A DNA stretch of 64,000 nt from Klebsormidium nitens (taxonomy: Eukaryota; Streptophyta; Klebsormidiophyceae; Klebsormidiales; Klebsormidiaceae). Location: contig DF237314.1 in the NCBI GenBank assembly GCA_000708835.1, positions 27,927 through 91,926 of the forward strand, read 5' to 3'. The notes under the pieces were generated by a model, which did no database searches, was not told the origin of the DNA, and saw only the letters and a list, made by a program, of their open reading frames with translations. This document shows, piece by piece, positions 23,344-34,700 of this stretch. The position numbers and the translations under genes were made by a program. How positions within the stretch are numbered: position 1 is the first letter of the stretch; the number at the start of each line of letters is the position of its first letter.

Positions 23344-25938
23344 ATGGGGAACAAGCGGCAGCGCTTGGCGCGGAAGAAGTTTCGGGATGAGAACCCTGTC
23401 CCTGAAGAAGTGAAGCCTGCGGCCGCAGATGGGGAGGAGCTGAAACCAACCAATAAGAAGCTGAAACTAGAGCGGTGGAAGAAGAGGATGGAGAAAGAGA
23501 GGGCCAGGGAAGAAAAGCTAGCGGCCAAGAAGAGATCGGAAAAGCCGGTGGGGAGTTGCTGGGCGTGTGGAGAGGACGGGCACCGCTCAAGTGATTGCCC
23601 CAGCAATAACAGACACAAGGCAAGTGACTTGAACCCTCGTCGCTGTCTTGTTTGATTGGAAGAAACTGTCACACATTTTCATTGAGGGTGGATTTGATAT
23701 GGTGGTGCAAAAATCTGCTTGACATTGCCAGCATCACTCGAGCTGGAGAGTTGGAGAGCACCACGCCTGATATGGTTTGCATCGAGTGCACAGATACTGC
23801 ACACCTCTTGCTGGTAATGGTCCTGCTGAAGCACTGGTCTTGATCTACCCGCCACTGCTTGTCACTGCAGTCGTGCGTACAGCAACTGGCCACATCAGAA
23901 TACCTGTCCGTACCCTTTAACGAAGCTCTGCAAATTAGGGTTTGCCCCGCTATTTTTTTTGCCATCCTTGGCCATTGCTTTTGAATTAGTGTCGCTTGGT
24001 CGAAAGGGCGCCAGAAGGCGTCAATCTTCCACAAGCCTTTTTTTGGATTAAGAGTACTTTTCTCTATGATGGCCAATTTAAGTCGCAGTTTGCGAACGCA
24101 TCTCATCGATAAGTTGGTACATTTCCAATGCCCTTCTGGACTCTTCTGCCCTCCACCCCCCCGCTTGTACGATTTTGGGGTTTCACAATAGACCATCTCT
24201 TTCTGGCAGATTTGCCTGGGGTGTCGAGGCCGGGGCCACACTCTGAAGACGTGTCCAAATGCAACAGGGGCGGAGCGAGGTTCAGAAGGGCCCTCAAAAG
24301 GGGCGACGAAGTTCTGTTACAATTGCGGGGAGGAGGGGCATAACCTGTCTGGTTGCAAAAAGCCTATCAAAGATGGTGAGCGCTTGCGTCGTTTGGTTTC
24401 TGTTCTTGTTTCAAAGCCTGGTTCTCAAGTGCCACTTGCCAGATAGAACGTGGACGGGGGTGTCAGGCAGTGAAGATTCCAGTTTTCGAATTCCGGGGCA
24501 AGCGCCCGACATTGCCCATGCTACACAGCACTTCGTTCTGACATGGTGGAATGTTTATTGAAGGCTCCCAAGAGCGCCAATTCAGAAGTCTTCTGAACGA
24601 GTGTCGACCAATTTCTTGGGTGTCTTGGTTTTTGGGTGAGACTATTCTGCTCGCATGCTTCATGCCACATATCAAGCTCTCTGAATAGGTTCGAACTCAC
24701 AGCATGGGTGCTCTGTCGTACTAGGTTTGTGAGCAAGCAAAGAGGCAGGATGCTCGCACAGCGGTTCTACTACACTATTGGATAGGACCCAAACAAAGTC
24801 TGGTTTCTGGATTTAACAGACTTCGTCGAGAGGGCCGGGCTGCTGAATGGCGAGGGCTATTTGTCACGCCCGTGGTAACCAATAGTGGTGTGTAGGCATT
24901 TTAGCGACAGCAAGAAGCTCCGTTCCGTTTTGTTCCGTTCCGTTCCGTTCCGTTCCGTTCCGAAAATGAACTTGTGACATGAGTGCGTCTCATGCTGACT
25001 GGGTGCTTGCATGCTGCAGGGGGCACACAGTTTGCAACGTGCTTCGTGTGCAAGCAGAAGGGCCACATTAGCGCGGCCTGCCCACAGAACGAGCATGGCA
25101 TCTACCCCAAGGTAAGAATCTTTCGAAAGTTGACAGGTCTACAGAAGATTATACGCACAAGTGATAGTAACCAGTTCGTCCTAGTAATCATTGGGGAAGG
25201 GCCATATAGAGCTTAGTCGACTCAGATTCTTGAAGCAACGTACATAGTTCTTCTTTCACGTCATAAGATGCTCGGTGATGCCTATTCGAAAGATGCTGTT
25301 ACTTACGAGCCGTTTGTGCACTGCGGTGCTCATCACGTGTTTGTGGCCCTAGTTGTTTTCGTTCTTGGTGTTTAGCCTATTCGGTCGTCCCAATGCCTTT
25401 CTAATAAAGGTCTTCTTGTCCCATGCTTCGAATCTGTCCTAGAGCAACTGAAAAGCTCTATTCTCGTACAAACGTATCTGAGTTTCCTCTTTTGCAGGGT
25501 GGTTCGTGCAAGCACTGCCAAAGCGTCCGCCACCTTGCGAAGGACTGCCCCGAAAAAGCCCCGAAGAGTACCGTGTATGGTAGAAATACGCCAGCCCCGC
25601 CGGCGGCAGGCTTATCAGCGAAGAAAACCGTCTTTGCGAGCGGGGACGATTTAGAGGATGATTTCACGGGGCTCGAAACGCCTGCAAAAGCAATCAACTG
25701 GGGGAGCGACGACGAAGCTCGAGAAGGGGATGCGGGAGAGGACCCCGATAGCAAACGGGATGACGAGGTTGTTTTCGAAGCGCTGGGAGAGTCGAAAAAT
25801 GTGACAAGGAAACGGCACAGCGTCGGGAGCGAGTCGAAAAAGAAGCGGAAGGCGTCGGAGGATGAAGATGATAGAGCGATGCCGCAGTCGGCACCGGCAA
25901 AAATGACCAAGAAAAAGGCAAAGACAGTGACGTTCTAA
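23344..25938 (+). CDS. CCHC zinc-knuckle protein, ZCCHC9/HEXBP type
   Basis: Nucleic-acid-binding protein, probably nucleolar and involved in rRNA or mRNA metabolism (family inference). Exons: 23344-23619, 24210-24375, 25020-25111, 25498-25938; 975 nt, 324 residues. Five zinc knuckles C-x2-C-x4-H-x4-C are readable: CWACGEDGHRSSDC (72-85), CLGCRGRGHTLKTC (94-107), CYNCGEEGHNLSGC (128-141), CFVCKQKGHISAAC and CKHCQSVRHLAKDC. Knuckle spacing and the linker NEHGIYPKGGSC match the plant ZCCHC9-like family, and the protein ends in a short KTVTF tail like the PKVVNF end of animal ZCCHC9. The N-terminus is lysine/arginine-rich and may form a helix; the C-terminal exon carries an acidic stretch followed by several lysine clusters (likely nuclear localisation signals). 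Intron 1 has a GC donor (AAG/GCAAGT) and is confirmed by frame. The start MGNKRQRLARKKF is the first ATG of the frame. Confidence 0.92.
24918..24962 (+). repeat. TTCCG pentanucleotide microsatellite in intron 2
   Basis: About eight near-perfect units of TTCCG (one carries TTTTG) sit in intron 2 of the zinc-knuckle gene, roughly 60 bp upstream of the acceptor at 25019. The complementary CGGAA/GGAAC unit recurs in dynein introns near 41806-41845, 42097-42140 and 59128-59150. Confidence 0.8.
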
Positions 25939-27062
25939 GTACACGTATCCCGCTCTGGAACGCACATATCCTGAGAGCTGCGCATGACTGACCCGATGAA
26001 TCGACTTGACGGTCCGGATCATTCCGAAACGGAAGTATAATTTCCACCATGTTTCCAAGCTCCAATTCCAAGTTGCAAGGTGCGTCTCGGAACTTCCTAC
26101 ATACAGATCGACGACACGGGGACCGATCACATATAGCTCGACCAAGGCATGTTAGGACGCCACCTGGCATGTACAGATTGCTTGCTTGACAGGTGCAATC
26201 TATCAGCTAAGCTCAAGTCCAAGTAGAGTACGACATCGACATCATGCAATTCCGACTCACAGCGGCGAAGCAAGAAGCATGATCGATCTTTTCTATAAGA
26301 TTGATGTTGATATTGCGTGACACATGACTGAGCTTGCCACAATAAAAGCACCCTCTACGTACGTCGTTTTATCTTCTATCATTGCAGCCGCCAACGTACA
26401 CGCGCATACAAAACATGTAAGACATGGGCAATTTGATATGGGCTTGCTGCGTGGTGCGCGCATGTTGGCGTCTGCCTTTACACGCGCGATTCAACTAAGT
26501 TCCTTCATGATTCGGATATGGCATATGCAGAATTTATTCAAAGGAATGGAAGCAATCATGTACGTACTTACACACGAAGAAATTGGAGATGAACATGGGC
26601 TCAATCAGATGCGCTGCCATGCAAGCAACTGCAGAAAACCGCGAACAGTTGTGATTTTGGTCGGTCCATCCTTGCTCCGCAGGTGCTCCGCGGGTATACC
26701 AGCGACGGCCAGGCCGCAGCAGATACGTCTCAAGTTCGCATGCAAGGGCGACCGCAGTCACGTGAATTTCAGAAGGGTTGCTTGTGTATGAAACTTCATT
26801 CGTCATCCATGCCCAGAGTCCGGTCAGTAACCTCAAGTTGCACCTGAATGTCCATTTTACCTATCTAGTCAGCAACATAGGATAATTGAATGAAAACGGC
26901 TATTCCTCCTAGGCTATCGCAGACACACTCTACAGGACAGCGCTGCTCCTGCTCTGATCTCTACATACCGATACCGTTGTTTGTACCTGGACTTTCGCAC
27001 CTCGGTCATGCTTTCGGCTGCTCGGTTGGGCCCCCCGACCACAGCGACTCCCCTTGCGTCAG
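25939..27062. other. Convergent intergenic region
   Basis: The zinc-knuckle gene ends at 25938 and the dynein stop codon lies at 27063 on the other strand, so the two 3' UTRs face each other across 1.1 kb. No further gene, RNA or repeat is evident. Confidence 0.55.
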
Positions 27063-30000
27063 CTAGTCGTCTAGCTGAGTCAGCAGCGCCACCCCCCGCT
27101 TTATCCAGTGCGCCTGCGGCCGATCCGACGGCAGCCGCACCTCCATGACGTAATTCGTCGAGTGCCCGGTGGTCGACAAGATCCCCCGCCGGTCGCTCGT
27201 CTTATAAATAGGGCACTCGTAGTGCGGGAATGACGTCATCTTGGCGATCTCCCGAGGGATCATCCAAATAACCGGGGCCTGCGTGTGCAGCTGCTTGGGC
27301 AAAGATTCCCCGAGCACGTGCCCGGTAGAGTCCCACCGGGCGCCTTCGAGGAACAGCCCGCGGCAGTAGACGCCGTCCTCGGGCCGCGCCGCGAGCGCGG
27401 CCGGGTCGTCCATGACCTGGAAGTCGAAGTCAATGACATCTGCAGGGAAAGGAAAAGAGCGAGTGTGTTACAAACGTCAGAGTATAGCGCAGGGTTTGGT
27501 GGCAACTGCAGCAAACTAACTTCGCCGTTTGCTTTTGCTTTCAAGGGGCCCTCCAGGCAATTTATGTCTCGGGGCAACTCGGAAGAGCAGAAATTTCCAT
27601 CCTGAAACAGGTCCTTGGATAGTCTATGTGCTAATACCTGCAATACCAGAGTTGGTTATTCATCCCAGTATTAGCTTGTTCATCCATACGAAACTGGAAG
27701 ACTGCAGCCGTCACACTCCAAACCGCCCGCCACAGAAGAACAACGACAAAGTCGAATCACAGTCAAACAATCTCTGAATTCCAAACCAATCTCCCAAACC
27801 AGAATCCCAAAAACCCACAGACGCCTCGACTTACCGATGGGCACCTTGTACTTGCGCGCGAAGTTCTGCTTGGCGCCCGTGAGGAACGACTGCGTGAAGA
27901 AGAAGCCCGAGAGCCAGAAGACGGTCGGGGGGCCGACGTCCACCCAAGACTGGAAGAACGCCACTTTTTCCAGCAAGTCTGCCACGTAACTCGCTAAGGG
28001 TTTCCGGCTGGGGTACGACCGGGCCGCCCACATGGCCGGGATCTTGCCGTCGAAGAGGGAGTTCCCCAGGGCCTCGAGCTCGGCGGAAAGGACGATGAGG
28101 CCCTTGAGCGCTTTCTGGAGCTCCAGCAGACTGCAGAACGGAGAAATCAACGATGTTGAGACGAGGTGGGGGAGGCGAAAACTTAGGAACTTTAAAAGCT
28201 TTGTAATTTCAAACGGTCTTCTTCTTGTGCTTCGTGACTGTTTTGGAGGTTGATATTAGCGGAGTCGATTGCGTTCAAGGGTTGGTGGGCCTCAAGTGCT
28301 TTCTGGACTGCAAATTAGAGTTCATTGGGGGCGCATGGGAGATTGGCCTGGAAGGTACGGAACTGACCGTCGAGAGGTTTTGAAAGTGCATTTTCGTGTT
28401 TCAAATGTGTGCAATCGTCTTGCGCACTTCTGAACCGATCGAAGTCCCTCACTGATCAGTGAAGCGATCTTCAGCTTGGTGAGGAAAGAGCTTCCCATTA
28501 GGATGCATACAAGCAGAGCAGCGGTCTTTGAGGGTACGATTACAAGGAACGGGAACGGGAGCGAATGAGCCGCGAGTCGAGATTCCGGTCCTAGATAAAC
28601 TAACATAAGGCAACAATTGGCAGGAAGCTCATGTGGAACGGCAGTTTCTCCTGCCGAATCTTGTTTTTTCTGGAGGACAACAGACAGGACGCAGAAAACG
28701 CCTTCAACCTTGCAGCCCGTTACCCCGCTTTGCGCCACGTGGCACCCGCTCACCTGGATCGCACCACCGAGAGCAGCCGGTTGTACCTCCCCAGCTCCTG
28801 GCACAGCACCGTGTTCATCGACTCCAAATAAGTTACCGGGTACTTCAACTGGGCCGCTTCGATGTCGAAGTTTCCGGGCAGCTTGCTCAGAATATCCGCC
28901 GCCAGATTCCCCAGCGTCTCCTCGCGCGTCAACCGCTTCGGCTTCGCCTCGACCTTCTTGCCCGCGGCCGCCGCGGGCGCGGCCGCGGGAACCGCCGACG
29001 CCTGCGTCAGCAGCAGGCTGTCCACCAGCAGCGTCGTCTCGTTCATGTCCTTGGTGACGTCAGCGTTGTCGTGGAAGCCGAAGACCTCGGGCCGGGGTTG
29101 AACCGGTAGTTTCTTGATAAACTCTAAATAGTCGTCATACACCCCGTCGGGGGGGGCGCGGTACAGACCGGACTCGGACAGCGCATAGTCCGACGTCAGC
29201 AGCTCCTCGCAGTAGACGTGCGCGAGCACGGTGGTGAGCGTGCGCCGGTCGTGGTCGTCGGTGACGCGGCCGCCGTAGTTGCACTCGCCGGTGAGGTAGC
29301 GGAGGGCTTTGTACGGGACCTCGTCCGGGTACTCGTCCAAAAACATCTGCAGCTGCCGGACGCTGATGCGCAGGTCCGCGTCGTTGAACTCGTACGGGAT
29401 GTTCCACCCCAGCGGGCCGAACTTGCGGCGCTCCTGCAAAAGGAATGTAACGTTCGATCTTGTTTTGGGCTGCAGAGATCGGTCCCACGGGAATCAATGT
29501 ATTCTTTTGAGAGCCAGTATGAACGCTGGTGGCATGAGAGGGAGGATCTGAAGCCCCATGTGGAAGAAAAGGAAGGATGCAAACATCAAAGTGATTGCAT
29601 TGAAAAGCGCGAACCTGCTAAGTAGCTCGTCGACCATTTGACAGGAAGCCAAAGTTGCTTGACAAACGGGCAATATCGTCCACCTCGGATGTTTCTGGAG
29701 GCTTCACTTGGGTTTGGTGAAGGAAAATTTGACGAGTACTGCTTGGAAGTGGCTAACACTTTCCCTACTTTACCTGATGTCGTTGTCTCGAAGACGAGAA
29801 GTAAGAAAGACTCCTGCCGGCGGTGACTCTCAAAATCACGTACGAAAAGCGCGCCCAATCAAGTCAGTTTGCTCTCCAGGTGCATCGGATCTCCTCTGCA
29901 ATACTATTGATCAGCTCTCCGAACGACTCAGGTAATTGCGCGCAAACCCAAAAACCCTTACAACTCTCCAACGGCACAAACTAACGGACTAAGGCACAAT

Positions 30001-31721
30001 TTTCTTGCCTCGAGCTAGCCTTACCTGCAGGAACGCGTGGAAGAAGCACAGCCCGAAGAGCATCTTCCGCCACTCGGGCCCCTTGGCGCAACCCCCGAAG
30101 AAGCTCGGGTCCGAGATCGGGTGACTCAAATACGACCCGGTTAGGTTAGCCTTCAACCCCTTCGGCGGCTCGTTAGTCATCTTCAACCCGTTTTGCAGCA
30201 CGCTGACCGGGAACGCGTCGCTGGGGTAACTCGTCAACCATAACCGGAATTCCGGGTGCGCTTTTTCCACGGTCAACTCCGTCTCGCACAGCCGCTCCAA
30301 CGTGGGCATCCAGGAGACCGCCAGGTGGCAGTTCTGGAGCGCGACCCAGAAGCCAGCGCGCGCGGCCTCCGCGAGCAGCTTTGCGGCGACCGGGCCCTGG
30401 CCCTGGCCCAGCGAAACAGTCTCGATGCGCACGTTCTTGTCGCCGGCAAACTTGAGAAGTGACGACATGGGGTCGGACCCGGGGGAAAGGACGAAGATGA
30501 GCGGCGTCGCGGCCGCGGAGTCGCCGAAGCAGGTCTCGAGGTTTAGTGGCGGCGGCTCGACGAAGCGCGCGCCCAGGGTTTCGGACACGTAGCGGACGAT
30601 GGCGGGGACGACCTTGTCCGCGCGCAGGCAGCGCAGGACCAGCATTTTCTGCGGGCGCGAGTTGCGCGGTTAGGATGAGGGTTAGTAAAACGATCCAAAG
30701 GCCTTCGGTAATGCATCTCTAGGTCTGTTCGAGGGTTTGACACGAGATATTTCCGCCCTGCTCCACTCTGGCTCTGTCGACTGTTGCAACTGCGAAACTG
30801 AGAGCCTGCTCCTAAGTTATCCGACCGCCCGCGGATTGAACGGTGGAAGCTCACCAAACGGTCACGCTTGAGGTTCGACGAGAAAAAGCGGCCGGTGAGT
30901 CTAAACGATTTGCTGTCCAAGCAGCATCATTTGCTGGAATAAGTCCCAGCAAAATGCGTAGTAGCACATAACAAACTTGCTCGAGATAAGGCAACCTCGT
31001 CGAAACCCGCTTGAAGACTCTCCTTGTGCACTTTTGCCACAGCCAAAAACAGGGCAGGTATCGTGCTGTTCTAACCCACCTGGAACGAATTGAAGTTTTG
31101 GCCATATGGCGCCGGCAGCGCCTCCAGGTGCGGCTCCGCGCTGTCGTAGACCGCCCGCCACTTCTCGGGGGCCGCTGCCACAGCCTTTTCGAAACCCCCG
31201 AACGCCTCCAACTTCGCCAACCGGCAAATCTCGCCCCAGGCCTTCTCCTGCAGCCACGCGGCCGCGTTGCCCGCCGGCCGCGGCGGCGCCGCGTCGACCG
31301 CCAAACCCCCGGTTAACAAAAACCGCAACTCGTCTGCGTCCATCTTCCCTTCGCCGGCGAGTATTTTCACCGCCATGAGAAAGGAGAACAGGGTCTTATC
31401 TTTCTCAAAAAGCCCGCGACAAACGTTACAGTAGACGGAGTAAGTAAAGTAGTCGTTCAGCGCCTTGAGCCGCTTGCTCAGGACCGCGCTCTTCTCGCTG
31501 TGCGCGATCGCGCGCGTGAAAAGGTCGATGAACCAGGCCAGGCTGTACTGGTACATCGGCTCGATGTTGGCCAGGTCCGCGACGCAGAAGAACAAAATGC
31601 TCGCGAGCGCGGCGACCGGCGTGTAACCCGCGCGCGCTTCGTCGATGCGCGCCTCGGTCTGCTCCGCCACCGCCTGCTTCGCCGTGATCTCGTCGGACAG
31701 GGTTTTGGACGCGGACAGAAC
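27063..31721 (-). other. Dynein AAA6 and C-terminal domain (exons 43-47)
   Basis: Exon 43 (214 residues) starts AAA6; exon 44 has [35 protein letters not shown] and [15 protein letters not shown]. Exons 45-47 form the C-terminal domain: [52 protein letters not shown] and the terminal [15 protein letters not shown]. Exon 45 has an Ala/Pro-rich insertion ([14 protein letters not shown]). The stop is TAG at 27063-27065. Confidence 0.94.
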
Positions 31722-34700
31722 CTGCAGGGGACGCGGTTGAGGGTATGAGGAGTTTGTCCGAGTTTTGGGTTCCATAATCGGACCGCGAGGACCTAGAGGA
31801 CCATATGAGAAGGGTTCATGAGAGGGTAAAAGAAAAGGAAATCCCTTGGAGGACCATTTGCTTCTGTTGAACAGGCGTCGACCTCGCAGCCCCATTCATT
31901 ACTATGCTAATTAGGAAAGAATCTATTTGTCCTGATGACGCAGAAACTGACCGTATGGATCAAGATGTAAGCTTTTACATCGTGCCTCAGGCTGTTAGGA
32001 ATATTGAGAGTCACAACTCTTCTTCGATCTTTCAAGTTTGTAGAACATGTTCATAACCGACACGTTCCAGACGTTTAAAGGTAGAATGCAGTCTCGGTTC
32101 CGTTCCGCCCACCTGGATTCCGCTCTCGTCCTCCAGGATGTTGCCGTCCCGCGAGAGCACCTGCAGGATCTTGTCCTCGATCTCCGCCAGCTGCCGCTTG
32201 TTCTCCGCGCCCTGCAGCAGCAGCGCGTTTTTCTCCTCCTCTAGTTCCGGCCGCTCGCGCGCGACCGCGATACCAAGCAGCTGGTCCAGCAAACCCTCGG
32301 GCGTGATCATGAAGTTGAGCAGCGTCACCTGGCAAAAAAAGGGTTAAGAAGATGGTTACGGCAGATAGAATGAGGGCACCGGATGCTGTGAAGACTGGTC
32401 ACACCTCATACTGACTTTTTGGGCTCAAACTTCGGGCAACCCATTCTAGCAAGGGCGTAATTGAAAACTGAACGTGACAGTCTGATCTCCCGGAGTTCCC
32501 GGAAGCTCTTCTTCAGTTTCACTAGAGAAGGGGACTTTAAGAGGTTTCTCTATGTTCATTGGATGGCGCTGAGGGCGTGCTTACCTTGGTGGACAGTTCC
32601 GGCGTGTAGTGCGGGTTCCGCAGCTTGGAGGTCATGTAGAAGCGGAACTGCGGCGAGTACTCGATCGTGTTGTCGCCCAGCCGGATGCACAGCATGCCGC
32701 CCTGCTTGAACGTCTGCGAAAGAAGGGAGAATGAGTTCAGCGTCGCTGTCAATACAGAGATGGAAAAGACAAGTGCGTAAACGATCCAAGGCGAAGGATT
32801 CACAATGAGTCTTCTGCGGATAGCAATCCGGGTGGTAATAAGCACGCGACTCAGGTTTCAGAAAGAGCGTACGAAGCTTGTTTGCCAAGGTTTGGATGAA
32901 AAAAGAACCGAGAAAACCCTGACGCTAACCCCCTCCGAGATAGAAAGGAACCGGAGACATTGCCGCAAGTTGTTCTATCCTCCCCAGCCTGATAGGCTCA
33001 GTTGACAGGCCGAAACTTGCAATGAACTTCGCTGTAGATATTTTCTCGAACTTGACACATCACGCGGCCGCGCGCTCTTGCGCTCTTGCGCGCGCTCTCA
33101 CCTGCTGCAGCAGCAGCGGCTCGAGCGCGGGGTCCAGCTCCTCGCCGACGTTCTCCAGCAGCACCGGCTTCCCGAACTGGATTGCGTTCTCTAACCGTCG
33201 CAAAAAGTCGGCGTCGCTCAGCTTAACCACCGCTAACCCGTTTTCTTTCTCCATGTTCTTCACCCACTTGTTAGCCTGACCCTGTGGGTCGATCATGAGC
33301 GGCCAGCGGCGGCTGTTGGAAACTATGAGTGCGTTGTCCGTGCTGCACTGGTCCTTGGGCAGGCCCGCCAAGTTCCACGCGCGCACCTGCGCGCGCGCAT
33401 TGAAAGAGGACGGTCTACGGTTGGATCGGCTTGAACCTGTGGGGTTGTGCGATCAGGCAAGCCAGGGAGGGCTTTTGATTTGCAAGCAACGCTAATGCGA
33501 AGCTGATTTTCCAGGATCCTTTCGAGCTTGGACGACAAGATGATGATCAAGCGACAGTTAAAACCGGTCATCAAGTCTTCGTGCTCCTAGATGAAAGGCG
33601 GATTCCCCCGGAAGCATATTGGGACCTTAGCAGGAAACAGTTTGCGACGTCAAGACGAAAAACAAGTCACAACATCATTGCTTGGAAAGTGGTGACATGG
33701 TATTAATTCTGCTGTTTCACCGGAGAGAAAATAGGAACCCCAAAGTCCATGTCACGGCCGCCCACCTTGACCGGGTCCGCCAGCACGGCCGCCAGCGTGA
33801 ACTCGTCGCTACACGGGAGGCCCTTCTCGCGGCACCGGCGCGCCCAGTCGCGCGCGCACTCCTCCCGGAAGAGCGGTGTGAACGCGCCCAGGTACGCGAT
33901 CACACCGGAGCTCAAGAGCACGTCCCCGGTCAGTTTGGTGTACAATTTGCCGTACGATTCCGCGCTTTTCGTCCACCGGGCCTTTTCCCCGCCCAAACCA
34001 GAGACCAGCTGCGTCGCGCGCTCAATCTTGCGCGCGCACAGGTCCACGTCGGACTCGAGCTTCCGCTTCTTGGCGTTCTGCTCGCGCAGGTTTGCGTCCA
34101 GCGCGGCCAGCTTGTCTTCCACCTGCGATACGAAATGCAATTCTTTTGTCTCAATCCTATTAAGTCCTGCGCGTGCATAATCAAAGGTAAGAAGCGGAAA
34201 TTGTGAAAGCTGTGACAAGATTGGATTGCAGGCAAACCCATTTTGACCTCAGACTCTTGCAGCTTTTTGCATCTGTGAGCGAAATTAAGCCCTTTCCCAG
34301 CCGTTCCAAACCGCCATCTGACTCCTGACTGGCAAGTCCGTATTCAAATTCGAAGACGCAAATCCGCAAGCGCCAAGCTTTCTAACCTCCAGAACCCGCG
34401 CCCATTTTGCGCCCCAGCGTTTCCGTATTGGATATCAAAGTGAAGACCGACGCACAGCATCCACAGCCAACGATCGAACAACGGATCAAGCCGCCGCGGC
34501 CGCGATTGCGCCGCAAAACCCAAACCCCCGCGCACCTTCTGCAGTTCCGCCTGCTTCACCCGCAGCTTGGCCATGACGTCATTGTACTCCGCCTCCGCGA
34601 CCACGAGCGCGGCTTTCTTGGGCGCGACCACTTTCGCGACGCGGTCATACGCCTCCATCGCGCGGACCCAGCAGGACAGTCCGTACGCGGCGGTCGATAC

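Noticed and set aside
28617-29109. Overlapping long plus-strand frames rich in Pro/Arg/Ala
   Set aside because: Antisense shadows of GC-rich dynein exon 45.
30543-30920. Possible extra dynein exon between exons 43 and 44 (SSNLKRDRL)
   Set aside because: Exon 43 ends NSFQ and exon 44 starts KMLVLRCLR in phase 0, reproducing the conserved FQK-L-VLRCLR motif without any extra exon.
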